Source: Candidatus Goldiibacteriota bacterium
GTDB taxonomy: Bacteria; Oederibacteriota; PGYV01
Length of the DNA stretch: 57,169 bases
Assembly: GCA_016937715.1 (NCBI GenBank)
Contig: JAFGWA010000113.1
Span: 1 to 57,169, forward strand
Direction of reading: 5' to 3'
Notes under the pieces: generated by a model
What the model was told of the DNA's origin: nothing
Database searches by the model: none
Seen by the model: only the letters and a program-made list of their open reading frames with translations
Part shown: positions 15,275 through 23,323 of the stretch, one piece after another
How the letters are laid out: each line of letters opens with the position of its first letter
Numbering within the stretch: the stretch's first letter is position 1
Translations under genes and position numbers: made by a program

Positions 15275-16074
15275 AAACAGCCGTAATTACCGGGGCTTCT
15301 TCGGGGATAGGAAAGGCGGCTGTTTTTAAATTCGCAAAAAACGGCTGGAAAGTTTTTGCGTGCATGCGCGAAGTGAAAAATAATATTTTTGAAGGGATTA
15401 AAAATATTGAGTGTGTTGAAATGGATGTTTCTGACGCTGTATCTGTGAAAAACGCTTATGAAGAAATATGCAAAATTTCTGATACGGTGGACGCGGTGGT
15501 AAACAACGCGGGATACGGATTAAACGGGCCGTTTGAAGCCGCGTCCGCGGAGCAGGTACAAAGGCAGTACGATGTCAATGTATTTGGGCTTATGAATGTC
15601 ACGCGTATTTTCCTTCCTTTGTTCAGAAAACAAAAATTCGGTATCTTTATTAATGTATCATCAGTGGCGGGCAGGACTGCTTTTCCTTTTTCGTCGCTTT
15701 ACATTTCTTCAAAGTGGGCTGTTGAAGGTTTTTCGGAGTCTTTATATCTGGAGTTAAAACCTTTTGGCATAAAGGTTAAGCTTGTGGAACCCGGTACGGT
15801 AAAAACTGATTTTTTTACAAGGTCAATGGTGTTTGCGAAAGAAGCCGGTTTTGAAGCGTATGAAGAGATGTATGAAAAACGGAATAAAACAGCAAAGGGA
15901 AATATGGGGGCGGCTTTACCGGAAGAGATAGCAGGTGTAATTTACAGGGCCGCCTGCGATAAAAGCGGCAGGCTGCGTTACCCTGCGGGAAAAATGGCTT
16001 TTGTTGTGCTGCTGCTTAGAAAAATGCTGCCTGATAATATTTTTTTAAAACTTGTAGGGGCGGTAAAAAAATAG
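15271..16074 (+). CDS. short-chain dehydrogenase/reductase (SDR)
   Basis: 267 aa, classical SDR: TGASSGIG (7-14) for NAD(P) binding, NNAGYG at about 88-93, catalytic Y144 and K148 (YISSK) with the upstream Ser in INVSSVAGR. Substrate unknown; coupled to the aldo/keto reductase. Its last 28 codons are present again, in diverged and partly broken form, at 20972-21055, which frames the B12 block between them. Confidence 0.92.
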   Translation: MKTAVITGASSGIGKAAVFKFAKNGWKVFACMREVKNNIFEGIKNIECVEMDVSDAVSVKNAYEEICKISDTVDAVVNNAGYGLNGPFEAASAEQVQRQYDVNVFGLMNVTRIFLPLFRKQKFGIFINVSSVAGRTAFPFSSLYISSKWAVEGFSESLYLELKPFGIKVKLVEPGTVKTDFFTRSMVFAKEAGFEAYEEMYEKRNKTAKGNMGAALPEEIAGVIYRAACDKSGRLRYPAGKMAFVVLLLRKMLPDNIFLKLVGAVKK

Positions 16075-16079
16075 TTTTG

Positions 16080-16108
16080 TTGACAAGTTTTTAATTTTGT
16101 TGTAGTTT
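16080..16108 (+). promoter_or_regulatory. possible promoter before the cobalamin riboswitch
   Basis: TTGACA (16080-16085), 17-bp spacer, then TAGTTT (16103-16108), a poor -10. Transcription from here would start just before the riboswitch. Confidence 0.35.
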
Positions 16109-16142
16109 ATGAAACAAGTTTTTTATATGTAAATAGTAAAGC

Positions 16143-16260
16143 ACGATCTGATAAAGGAAATGCCGGTGAGATTCCGGCGGCTGTTTCGCAACGGTAATGC
16201 CAAAAAGGCTAGCCCGGTCTATTATCAGATACGGCAAGTACCTTCGAAAAAAGGGAAGCA
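16143..16260 (+). ncRNA. cobalamin riboswitch controlling btuB
   Basis: P1 is formed by ATCTGATAA (16146-16154) and TTATCAGAT (16222-16230), a perfect 9-bp stem. Between them lies the cobalamin core: GGAAATGCCGGTGAGATTCC, then GGCGGCTGTTTCGCAACGG and the B12-box-like AGCCCGGT with ACGGCAAG after P1. An intrinsic terminator follows at 16309-16337. With B12 bound, the leader should stop transcription before the receptor gene. Confidence 0.9.
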
Positions 16261-16308
16261 GACTGTATTGATTTAGCCGTTTGCGCAGCGGCAAATTCAT
16301 CTACCTGT

Positions 16309-16337
16309 AAACCCGGCATCGAAGGCCGGGTTTTTTT
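16309..16337 (+). terminator. riboswitch-controlled intrinsic terminator
   Basis: AAACCCGGC, 7-base loop, GCCGGGTTT and a run of Ts, lying 30 bases before the btuB start. It is the expression platform of the cobalamin riboswitch. Confidence 0.85.
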
Positions 16338-16367
16338 ATGCCCGGAAATATTAAAAAGGAGGGCAGT

Positions 16368-18239
16368 ATGAATTTGAAAAGGTTTATTTTAGTGGCGGTG
16401 TGCGTGTTGTTTTTGTTTCATGGGGTTTTTGCCGAAGAAGCACAGCAAAGCGCCGGGAAAAAGGAAACGGTTGAAGTTCAGGCTGATTCACGGGGTAATA
16501 CAGGGGTTATTATGACTGTAATTGTAACAGCCAGGAAAACAGAAAGCAGCCTTGAAGATACCGCTCGAAGCGTAAAGGTTATTACAAAGGAAGAAATTGA
16601 AAAAACCGGCTGCCTTTCATTGGCAGAAATAATTAAAAATACTGCCGGCGCTGTGGTTAGTTCAAACGGATATATAAGCGGCGTTTCTGCTGTATCGCTA
16701 AGGGGTAAATCATCAACTCAGACTTTGGTGCTTTTAAATGGAGTGCCTTTAAAAGATATTATGACCGGCGGTTATGACATAAGCGGAATTGACCTGTCTT
16801 CTATTAAACGGATAGAGGTTATTAAAGGTGGAATTTCCTCGGTTTACGGGCCGGATGCTATGGGCGGTGTAATTAACCTGCTGACGGGGGATGATGAAAA
16901 CAGCCTGATAAAAGCATCTTCAAGATATGGAAGTTTTGGATATCAAAAAAATCAGATATCATCATCACATATAATAGGTGATTTTGATTATTTTGCCTCC
17001 GGCACGGAAGAAAAAGGGGACGGATACAGGGAACATTCCGCGTTTACAAAAAGAATGCTTAATACGAATATAAATTACAGTGTGAACGTATTTAAATTCG
17101 GATTTTTTGGAAATTATCTGAATTACGGGCAGGAAGTTCCGGGAAGTCTTTCCTGGCTGTCGCCTTTGGCTAAACAATGGAGTGAAGATTATATTTTAGG
17201 GTTGTCCGGAAGCGCGGCTGTCAGTGAATTCTTGGTAAAGGCTGATGGTTTCTATAAGTCTTCTGACCTGAAATATCAGAATCCGGACCCTTTTTATCCT
17301 ATAAATTCCAGGCACATAGCAAAGGAGTGGCAGGGCTCTTTTACGGCGGCGTATGATAATAATGACAATATTTCCGGTTTGGCGGGTGCCGAATTTAATA
17401 ACAAAAATATGGACAGCACGGATGTAGGTAAAAAAACCATTCAAAACACCGCTTTTTTTACAAATGCCGTATATTTGCCGGTTTCTGTAATTATTTTAAA
17501 TGGCGGGGTAAGGCATGATATGAGCACCGCTTATAACGATATGACAAGCGCAAGCGCCGGCATAAAGTATTTGATGGACAGCAAAGTGGAAATACACGCT
17601 GCCGTTGATAACTCTTTCAGCGCGCCGACCATAGGTCAGTTGTACTGGCCTTTTGACGGAATGATGGTTGGAAACGTTAATTTAAAGGCGGAAAAGTCAA
17701 CAGGATATGAAGTCGGCATAAAACAACAGGCGGAAAATTTCAAACATTCGTATGTATGGTTTTCAAAGGATGTCAGGGATATGATACAGTACGTAAGCGA
17801 TTCTGTTACCTGGACAGGTACTTATGAAAATTTAAGCGGGGTAAAAATAACCGGCCTTGAAGCGGAAGCGGAGTATAATCCTTTTGATTTTTTGAAAATT
17901 ACAGCGGCTTATACATACACAAATGCCGTTGATTCGGCTTCGGGGCAAAAAATCAGTTTAATACCCGAAGGCAGAATAAGCGGTGATATTACAATACAGC
18001 CGGACAAAAACATGTCTGTTGTTTTAAAAGGCGAATATACTGACGCGTGTAAAGATAATTCAGGGGCAATAATCAGAGAATACTATCTTGTGGGGTTAAA
18101 CGTAAGCGGCAGATTAAATAAGAATGTAAGAATTTTTGCCGCGGCGCATAATTTACTTGATAACAAAGAATACGTCATAGCAAAAGGATACCCAATGCCC
18201 GGAAGGTCCGTAAGCGCCGGCGCGGAAATTAAGTTTTAA
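16368..18239 (+). CDS. btuB: TonB-dependent outer-membrane receptor, probable cobalamin transporter BtuB
   Basis: 623 aa from the ATG at 16368 (AAAAGGAGGG upstream); an ATG at 16338 overlaps the terminator T run and is not the start. Signal peptide to about residue 22, a TonB-box-like TVIVTARK at about 44-51, plug domain (VKVITKEEIEKTGCLSLAEI, LRGKSSTQTLVLLNGVP, RIEVIKGGISSVYGPDAMGG), then a 22-strand barrel ending in SAGAEIKF with a terminal Phe. The cobalamin riboswitch in front makes B12 the likely cargo. No BtuCDF or TonB genes are in the window. Confidence 0.88.
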   Translation: MNLKRFILVAVCVLFLFHGVFAEEAQQSAGKKETVEVQADSRGNTGVIMTVIVTARKTESSLEDTARSVKVITKEEIEKTGCLSLAEIIKNTAGAVVSSNGYISGVSAVSLRGKSSTQTLVLLNGVPLKDIMTGGYDISGIDLSSIKRIEVIKGGISSVYGPDAMGGVINLLTGDDENSLIKASSRYGSFGYQKNQISSSHIIGDFDYFASGTEEKGDGYREHSAFTKRMLNTNINYSVNVFKFGFFGNYLNYGQEVPGSLSWLSPLAKQWSEDYILGLSGSAAVSEFLVKADGFYKSSDLKYQNPDPFYPINSRHIAKEWQGSFTAAYDNNDNISGLAGAEFNNKNMDSTDVGKKTIQNTAFFTNAVYLPVSVIILNGGVRHDMSTAYNDMTSASAGIKYLMDSKVEIHAAVDNSFSAPTIGQLYWPFDGMMVGNVNLKAEKSTGYEVGIKQQAENFKHSYVWFSKDVRDMIQYVSDSVTWTGTYENLSGVKITGLEAEAEYNPFDFLKITAAYTYTNAVDSASGQKISLIPEGRISGDITIQPDKNMSVVLKGEYTDACKDNSGAIIREYYLVGLNVSGRLNKNVRIFAAAHNLLDNKEYVIAKGYPMPGRSVSAGAEIKF

Positions 18240-18257
18240 GGGTTTGATTTTGTTGTT

Positions 18258-18503
18258 TTGAAAAAACAAATAAATGTTGAGGTGAGAACCGTGGAAGAAA
18301 AGGAAATAAAGGAAAGAATAGAAGTGCTTACAGAACGCCTGAATAAAGTGGAAGGGACTCCCTGCGAGGTTTATAGCAGGGTTGTGGGGTTTTTCAGGCC
18401 TGTGAAACAATGGAACGAAGGCAAGGCGGAAGAATACAAAGAAAGGCTTATGTTTACGGTGGAAGGGAAAGAAGAAGAATTAAAATGCGTTAAAAACGGA
18501 TAA
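18258..18503 (+). CDS. small protein resembling the C-terminal tail of anaerobic ribonucleotide reductase NrdD
   Basis: 81 aa if it starts at TTG 18258; a GTG at 18291 behind GAGGTGAG gives 70 aa and looks better. Residues GTPCEVYSRVVGFFRPVKQ and WNEGKAEEYKER match the end of NrdD (CxxCG...YSRVVGYxxPVxxWNxGKxxEFxxR), including the Gly of the RVxGY glycyl-radical motif, but only one Cys of the usual zinc pairs is left and there is no catalytic domain. It may be a free-standing glycyl-radical-type subunit or a captured domain with a new role. It lies between the two B12-controlled genes. Not verified by search. Confidence 0.6.
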   Translation: MKKQINVEVRTVEEKEIKERIEVLTERLNKVEGTPCEVYSRVVGFFRPVKQWNEGKAEEYKERLMFTVEGKEEELKCVKNG

Positions 18504-18516
18504 GATGCTGATTTAA

Positions 18517-18588
18517 GGCGGGGAAGGCCGTGTGAATCGGCCGCAGTCGCGCTACGGTGTGGGATAATTCCCAAGTCCGAATGCCGCC
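18517..18588 (+). ncRNA. short cobalamin riboswitch before metE
   Basis: P1: GGCGG (18517-18521) with CCGCC (18584-18588). Core: GGGAAGGCCGTGTGAATCGG, then CCGCAGTCGCGCTACGGT and the B12-box AAGTCCGAATGCCGCC. Only about 70 nt, with no long peripheral arm, like the compact class II cobalamin riboswitches. There is no clear terminator before the ATG at 18633, so control is probably on translation. B12 control of metE, the B12-independent methionine synthase, is the classic arrangement. Confidence 0.82.
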
Positions 18589-18632
18589 GCAATAAAAAAT
18601 TTTTTGTCGCGAAAACAAAAAAGGAGAAAAAA

Positions 18633-20903
18633 ATGAACAAAGGCCTGAGGACATTTGTGACCGGATTTCCAAGAATCGGGAAAAACAGGGAATTAAAAAA
18701 AGTTCTTGAAAGTTTTTGGGACGGGAAACTGGGATTTGACAGCGTTACAGAAACCGCTGACAACCTTAAAAAAACAAACTGGGAAACGCAGAAGCGGGCC
18801 GGTATGGGTATTTTTTCCTGCGGCGATTTCAGTTATTACGACCAGATGCTTGATATGGCAGTTATGCTGGGCGCCGTACCGGAGAGATTTCAGGGTATTT
18901 CTGACCCGGCAGAAAGATATTTTGCAATGGCAAGAGGTTCTGCAGAATCCTCCGCTATGGAGATGACAAAGTGGTTTAATACAAATTATCATTATATTGT
19001 TCCGGAACTGAAAAAAGGTTGCAGGTATAAGCCGGATTTTGGCAGTTTATTTAAAGAGTACAGACAGGCTGAAAAACTGGGATACAGGACAAAGCTTAAT
19101 GTGATAGGACCTGTAACTTTTCTTATGCTGTCCAAACGCGTCGATTCTGAAGGAAGTATGCTTGAACTGCTTCCGGAAATAATTCCCGCATACAGGGAGT
19201 TTGTGAACGCCGCCGGATTTTTGGGAAAAGAAATTTATGTCCAGTTTGATGAACCGTGGTTTGTAAAGGACTGCGGGAAAGAAGAATTAAAAATATTAAA
19301 AAAAGTATATGGCGAATTATGCGGGGTTTCTAAAAATTTAAAAATAATAGTGATGACATATTTTGATTCTGCCGTTAATGCGGCGGAAGCTTTAAAAGAT
19401 GTAAATATATGGGGTGTTGGACTGGATTTTGTATATGGGCCGGAAAATGTTAAAGCGGCTAAGTTTCTAAAAGGGAAAAAACTTATAGCCGGAGTTGTTG
19501 ACGGCAGGAATATCTGGAAAAATAATTATGAAAAAACGCTGAATATTCTTGGTGAGATATCTAAAACAGTTTACAAAGAGGATATTATTATTGCTCCAAG
19601 CTGTTCGCTGCTTCACGTGCCATATTCGTTAAAAAACGAAAAAATAATTGACTCGGAAATTAAAGGCTGGTTTAGTTTTGCCGGGGAGAAGCTGGCGGAA
19701 ATAAAGGATATTGCGGATATTTTTACCGAAGGAAAGGAAAAACATGCCGAAAAAATAGAACAAAACAGGGCGGTTTTCGCAAGAAGGGAAAGTTCCGCAA
19801 AGGTCAATGACCCTGATGTTAAAAAAATTATAAAATGCGGTTATTCAAAGAAGCGCAGTGAAAGTTTTAAAGACAGAAAGAAAAAACAGGAAAAAGTTTT
19901 TTGTTTACCGCTTCTGCCCGTTACAACTATCGGCAGTTTTCCTCAGACGGAGGTGCTGCGCCGGTTAAGAAGAGGCTATAAAACAGGAGCTGTAAAAAAA
20001 GAAGATTATGATAAGGGCATATATGAGTATATAGATAATTGTATCGCTTTTCAGGAAAAAACAGGGTTTGACGTTTTGGTACACGGCGAACCCGAAAGAA
20101 ATGATATGGTGGAATATTTTGGAGAGCGGATGAAAGGGTTTATTTTTACGGAAAATGGATGGGTGCAAAGCTACGGGACAAGGTGCGTTAAACCCCCTGT
20201 TATCTACGGTGATGTTAAAAGGGCCGGGGATATGACCGGTAAAATTATTTTGTACGCGCAGAAAAAAACAAAAAAAAATATGAAAGGAATGCTGACGGGG
20301 CCTGTTACAATTCTTAATTGGTCTTTTGTACGCGACGATATACAGAAGAAAGATGTTTGTGTTCAGATTGCTCTGGCTGTCAGAGATGAAATCAGGGACC
20401 TTCAATTTGAAGGGATAAAGATAATACAGGTTGATGAAGCCGCTTTTCGTGAAGGGTATCCTTTAAAAAAATCAAAAGCGTTTATTTATGAAATATGGGC
20501 TGTGGAATGTTTCCGCGTGGCGGTAAGCGGCGCAAGGCCTGAAACTCAGATACATACGCATATGTGTTACAGCGATTTCAGGGATATTATGCCCGCGATT
20601 AAAGCTATGGATGCTGATGTAATAACAATTGAAACATCAAAAAGCGGAAATAAACTTCTTGAAACATTCAAGAAGCAGGGATACGAAAATGAAATCGGGC
20701 CGGGAGTTTATGATGTGCATTCGCCGCGTGTGCCTTCTGTGGAAGAATTTGAAAACAAAATAAAATTGCTTTTAAATGTTTTTCCCGCGGAAAGGTTATG
20801 GATTAATCCGGACTGCGGCCTTAAAACCCGGAAGTGGGAAGAAACTGAAAAAAGCCTGCAAAATATGGTTGAAGCTGTTGCCAATGTCAGAAAAAGTTTA
20901 TAG
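18633..20903 (+). CDS. metE: cobalamin-independent methionine synthase MetE
   Basis: 756 aa, full length. N-terminal folate-type half (GFPRIGKNRELKKVLESFW at residues about 8-26) and catalytic C-terminal half (TTIGSFPQT, HGEPERNDMVEYFGE). Zinc ligands are all present: HTHMCYSDF (His and Cys), ITIETSKS (Glu), NPDCGLKTR (Cys). Transfers the methyl group of 5-methyl-tetrahydropteroyl-polyglutamate to homocysteine in the cytosol. AAGGAG precedes the ATG. Regulated by the compact cobalamin riboswitch, so it should be made only when B12 is scarce. Confidence 0.96.
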   Translation: MNKGLRTFVTGFPRIGKNRELKKVLESFWDGKLGFDSVTETADNLKKTNWETQKRAGMGIFSCGDFSYYDQMLDMAVMLGAVPERFQGISDPAERYFAMARGSAESSAMEMTKWFNTNYHYIVPELKKGCRYKPDFGSLFKEYRQAEKLGYRTKLNVIGPVTFLMLSKRVDSEGSMLELLPEIIPAYREFVNAAGFLGKEIYVQFDEPWFVKDCGKEELKILKKVYGELCGVSKNLKIIVMTYFDSAVNAAEALKDVNIWGVGLDFVYGPENVKAAKFLKGKKLIAGVVDGRNIWKNNYEKTLNILGEISKTVYKEDIIIAPSCSLLHVPYSLKNEKIIDSEIKGWFSFAGEKLAEIKDIADIFTEGKEKHAEKIEQNRAVFARRESSAKVNDPDVKKIIKCGYSKKRSESFKDRKKKQEKVFCLPLLPVTTIGSFPQTEVLRRLRRGYKTGAVKKEDYDKGIYEYIDNCIAFQEKTGFDVLVHGEPERNDMVEYFGERMKGFIFTENGWVQSYGTRCVKPPVIYGDVKRAGDMTGKIILYAQKKTKKNMKGMLTGPVTILNWSFVRDDIQKKDVCVQIALAVRDEIRDLQFEGIKIIQVDEAAFREGYPLKKSKAFIYEIWAVECFRVAVSGARPETQIHTHMCYSDFRDIMPAIKAMDADVITIETSKSGNKLLETFKKQGYENEIGPGVYDVHSPRVPSVEEFENKIKLLLNVFPAERLWINPDCGLKTRKWEETEKSLQNMVEAVANVRKSL

Positions 20904-20971
20904 AAAAACTTATTACGGTTCAGTTTTTTAGCTTTTAAAAAGTTCATAATTGCGGGCAGGGTTAATCTGCG

Positions 20972-21055
20972 GGTAAACTGGTGTTTTTTATATTGCTAAG
21001 AAAAATACTGCCTGATTATATATTTTTGAAACTTGTAGGGGCGGTAAAAAAATAA
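20972..21055 (+). pseudogene. decayed 3' end of an SDR gene, duplicate of the end of the gene at 15271
   Basis: Translating 20972-21055 gives GKLVFFILLRKILPDYIF then LKLVGAVKK and a stop, against GKMAFVVLLLRKMLPDNIF then LKLVGAVKK at the end of the SDR at 15271-16074. The DNA match continues with less similarity to about 20945, but stops and shifts break the frame. No SDR body precedes it. This is the largest content of the 300-base gap 20904-21203, together with a promoter. Confidence 0.85.
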
Positions 21056-21127
21056 ATTTAAGGATTTTATGATTTAAAATACTGCAACAATTAAAAAAAC
21101 GGCCTTTCAGTAAAACAATTAAACAGA

Positions 21128-21162
21128 TTGACAAAATTGATATATTTGTGTATATTTATATA
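21128..21162 (+). promoter_or_regulatory. promoter with 16-bp element shared with the promoter at 24321
   Basis: TTGACA (21128-21133), 17-bp spacer, TATATT (21151-21156). TGTGTATATTTATATA (21147-21162) overlaps the -10. The same 16 bases occur on the opposite strand over the -10 of the next redox operon (24342-24357). The site also forms an inverted repeat with the following TATATACAAATATA. Likely operator of an unidentified redox or thiol regulator. Confidence 0.6.
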
Positions 21163-21203
21163 TACAAATATACGTATAAAAGAATAATAGAAGGAGGCGG
21201 AAG

Positions 21204-21425
21204 GTGGAAAAGAAGGTTGAAATAAGCGAAGAACTTTGTACGGGATGCGGTGCGTGCGTGTCAATGTGTCCGGCGCAGATTATTGAATTAAACAGCAGTT
21301 CAAATAAAGCGGTGGTGACGGATCATGAGTCGTGCGACCTGCTTGGAGGCTGTATGTATGTCTGCCGCACAGGGGCTATAAAAGTTAACAGAAAATTAAA
21401 GTTTGGAAGTTTATTCGGCTTCTGA
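21204..21425 (+). CDS. ferredoxin-like 4Fe-4S protein
   Basis: 73 aa, GTG start behind AAGGAGGCGG. The first cluster motif is complete: CTGCGACVSMCP (C12, C15, C18, C22). The second is degenerate: CDLLGGCMYVCRTG has three Cys with wider spacing, so it may hold one 4Fe-4S plus an incomplete or 3Fe cluster. Probable electron carrier for the thioredoxin-type system that follows 27 bases later. Confidence 0.85.
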   Translation: MEKKVEISEELCTGCGACVSMCPAQIIELNSSSNKAVVTDHESCDLLGGCMYVCRTGAIKVNRKLKFGSLFGF

Positions 21426-21451
21426 TAAAAAAATCCTTAAAGGAGGATGTT

Positions 21452-21775
21452 ATGGAAATCAACGTGGATTCAAAGAGTTTTAAGAAAGAGGTAATAGAGT
21501 CAAAAGAACCGGTGCTTGTGGACTTCTGGGCGGAATGGTGTATGCCGTGTAAAATGGTGGCGCCCGCGCTTTCACAGATAGCAAAGGAATATAACGGAAA
21601 ATTAACGGTTGCCAAAGTAAACGTGGATGATTCCCCGGAGCTTGCCGGAATGTATGGAGTATCAGGTATACCCACAATGGCTATTTTTAAAGACGGAAAA
21701 GTAGTGGATCGTATAGTGGGCGCGCTGCCTAAACAGCATATAATTCAGGCAATAAAACCGCATCTTGCGGCTTAA
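21452..21775 (+). CDS. trxA: thioredoxin
   Basis: 107 aa, complete thioredoxin fold: VLVDFWAEWCMPCKMVAP with the active-site pair C30-MP-C33, cis-Pro in VSGIPTMAIF, Gly in IVGALPK. The active site CMPC differs from the usual CGPC, seen in other anaerobe thioredoxins and expected to shift the redox potential. AAGGAGG upstream. Second gene of the operon controlled by the 16-bp element. Confidence 0.93.
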   Translation: MEINVDSKSFKKEVIESKEPVLVDFWAEWCMPCKMVAPALSQIAKEYNGKLTVAKVNVDDSPELAGMYGVSGIPTMAIFKDGKVVDRIVGALPKQHIIQAIKPHLAA

Positions 21776-21787
21776 AGGAGAATTATA

Positions 21788-21955
21788 ATGGATACTGTAT
21801 TGAAGTTTATAAGGGGGGGCGCGGGCGGCGCCCTTGTGGCTGCCGGTTTTTTCTCAGCCGCTCCCAAATCATATGTTCTTTGGTTATTGGGAACGGTCCT
21901 GCTTTTGTCGGTAACCGGCCTTTGCGCGGCAGGCAGCGCCTGTGAAAGGAAGTAA
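21788..21955 (+). CDS. small membrane protein, DUF2892-like
   Basis: 55 aa: MDTVLKFIRGGAGGALVAAG, FFSAAPKSYVLWLLGT, VLLLSVTGLCAAGSACERK. AAAGGAG precedes the ATG by 7 bases, and the gene follows thioredoxin by 12 bases. Two membrane helices with two Cys at the C-terminal side, resembling the DUF2892 (YgaP membrane domain) protein that follows, which has the same layout with GFCGLY and NTC. Probably an inner-membrane partner of rhodanese/thioredoxin-type sulfur carriers. Confidence 0.7.
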   Translation: MDTVLKFIRGGAGGALVAAGFFSAAPKSYVLWLLGTVLLLSVTGLCAAGSACERK

Positions 21956-22003
21956 AAACGTGTATAATTGATATATGGGAAATTAAATCATGGGAGGTGT
22001 TTT

Positions 22004-22210
22004 ATGTTAAAGCCTAATGAAGGAAAGACAGACAGGATTGTAAGGGTTGTATTGGGGGCAGGGTTAATAGCAGGGGGATTCTTTACAACAGGCACGCTTG
22101 CAATTGTTTTATGGGCAGTTGGCGCAATATCACTTATAACAGGCGCTGTAGGTTTCTGCGGGTTATACGCGTTATTGGGAATTAATACATGCCCTGTAAA
22201 TAAAAAATAA
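22004..22210 (+). CDS. DUF2892-family inner-membrane protein
   Basis: 68 aa from the ATG at 22004 (GGGAGGTG upstream). KTDRIVRVVLGAGLIAGG and two helices ending GFCGLYALLGINTCPVNKK is the DUF2892 signature, the membrane part of YgaP-type rhodaneses. Here it stands alone, next to thioredoxin and DsrE-like genes, suggesting a role in sulfur or thiol transfer at the membrane. Function of the family is not established. Confidence 0.85.
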   Translation: MLKPNEGKTDRIVRVVLGAGLIAGGFFTTGTLAIVLWAVGAISLITGAVGFCGLYALLGINTCPVNKK

Positions 22211-22212
22211 GA

Positions 22213-22527
22213 ATGGAACTGTCAAGAGAAACGCTTAAAAAAGCACAGGTTATTGTTATTAACGGCGCTGAACCGCAATTGGAATCTTTTTTGGCTGATT
22301 ATTACACTTTAAAAAGCCTGAAAGATGAATTTGATTCCGGTTCAGCGTTGTTTTATTCAGAAGAACTGACAGAAAGTGAAGTTAAAGGCAATCCGTGCGC
22401 AATGCTTTGGAGTAAAAAAAATATTTCTAAGGAAGTAAAAGAAGCGGCTGGAAATAAAATAATTATAGAAGGCAGGGATATTAAAGAGGATTATATAATG
22501 TTTTTTCTTTCGCAGTGCGGCGTATAA
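22213..22527 (+). CDS. small soluble protein of unknown function in the thiol operon
   Basis: 104 aa, starting 3 bases after the DUF2892 gene; the ribosome binding site is weak (AATAAGA). Mixed alpha/beta composition with Rossmann-like opening KAQVIVINGAEPQLESFLAD and two Cys, one at NPCAML and one near the end (SQCGV). Similar in size to the DsrE-like product that follows, and could be a distant relative, but I cannot show it. Confidence 0.5.
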   Translation: MELSRETLKKAQVIVINGAEPQLESFLADYYTLKSLKDEFDSGSALFYSEELTESEVKGNPCAMLWSKKNISKEVKEAAGNKIIIEGRDIKEDYIMFFLSQCGV

Positions 22528-22553
22528 AAAATCTGTAATATAAGGATAATGTA

Positions 22554-22874
22554 ATGAAAATAGGGATTGTAATCGCTTCAAATGACGCGGAGACTTGCTG
22601 GAACGCAATCAGGTATGGTAATTTCTGCCTTGGAAAAAAGGAAGAGGTAAAGATTTTTTTTATGGGCAAAGGCGTGGAGTATCAGAAAATAAGCACGGAT
22701 AAATTTAATACGACAGAGCAGGCGGAAAAATTTCTGGCATCCGGCGGCAAAATATTTGCCTGTGGAACCTGTATACAGTCCCGGGAGCAGGAAAGTTCGG
22801 ATGTCTGCCCTTTATCCACCATGCAGGATATGTATGATATCGTAAAAGAAAGCGACACGGTTGTCAGTTTTTAA
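22554..22874 (+). CDS. DsrE/DsrF-like sulfur-relay family protein, copy 1
   Basis: 106 aa: MKIGIVIASNDAETCWNAIR, FFMGKGVEYQ, ACGTCIQSREQESSDVCPL, MQDMYDIVKESDTVVSF. The fold (Rossmann-like opening, FxMGxGV loop, ACGTC, final VVSF) is that of DsrE-like proteins, which carry persulfide sulfur on Cys. C-x-x-C in ACGTC is the candidate site. A near-identical copy with a frameshift lies at 41232 in a rhodanese operon. Confidence 0.85.
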   Translation: MKIGIVIASNDAETCWNAIRYGNFCLGKKEEVKIFFMGKGVEYQKISTDKFNTTEQAEKFLASGGKIFACGTCIQSREQESSDVCPLSTMQDMYDIVKESDTVVSF

Positions 22875-22880
22875 TGAATT

Positions 22881-23309
22881 ATGAAAAATAAACAAGCGAT
22901 TGAAAAATGTAAAAAAGTATGCGGGGAAAAGGGGTTTAAAGCCACGCCTCAGCGTATTGCTGTATATTCCGAAATAGCATGCAGATATGACCATCCGCCT
23001 GTTGAAAGTATATATTCTTCGGTAAGAAAGAAGCATTCTAGAATATCGTTTGATACTGTTTTTAGAACAATTAATTTATTAGTTGAAATAGGGCTTATAA
23101 AACCGGTCGCGTCGCAGGATGGCGTTAAAAGATTTGACGCAAATAACGGGCAGCATCACCATTTTTACTGTACTAAATGCGGTAAAATTTATGATTTTTT
23201 AAGCGCTTATTATGATGAAATTAAGATACCCGACAAGCTGCCTGATGCTTCTAAAATAACAGGAAAAAAAGTGATGCTGGAAGGTATATGCGAAAAGTGT
23301 AATAAATAG
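22881..23309 (+). CDS. perR: Fur-family regulator, PerR-like
   Basis: 142 aa. Winged helix with FKATPQRIAVYSEIA and the recognition helix SFDTVFRTINLLVEIGL; metal domain with NGQHHHFYCTKCGKIYDF and CEKCNK, giving the structural zinc Cys4. Adjacent to a peroxiredoxin and separated from it by a perfect PerR-type palindrome (23324-23344), hence the PerR assignment: Fe/Mn-dependent repressor that lets go when its His ligands are oxidised by peroxide. It has no box of its own and begins 7 bases after the DsrE-like gene. Confidence 0.85.
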   Translation: MKNKQAIEKCKKVCGEKGFKATPQRIAVYSEIACRYDHPPVESIYSSVRKKHSRISFDTVFRTINLLVEIGLIKPVASQDGVKRFDANNGQHHHFYCTKCGKIYDFLSAYYDEIKIPDKLPDASKITGKKVMLEGICEKCNK

Positions 23310-23323
23310 TTTTTTTAAAAACT

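Noticed and set aside
18590-18610. Possible terminator AAAAAATTTTTT before metE
   Set aside because: The A/T stem has no loop and the Ts are part of the stem; it is not a credible terminator for the compact riboswitch.
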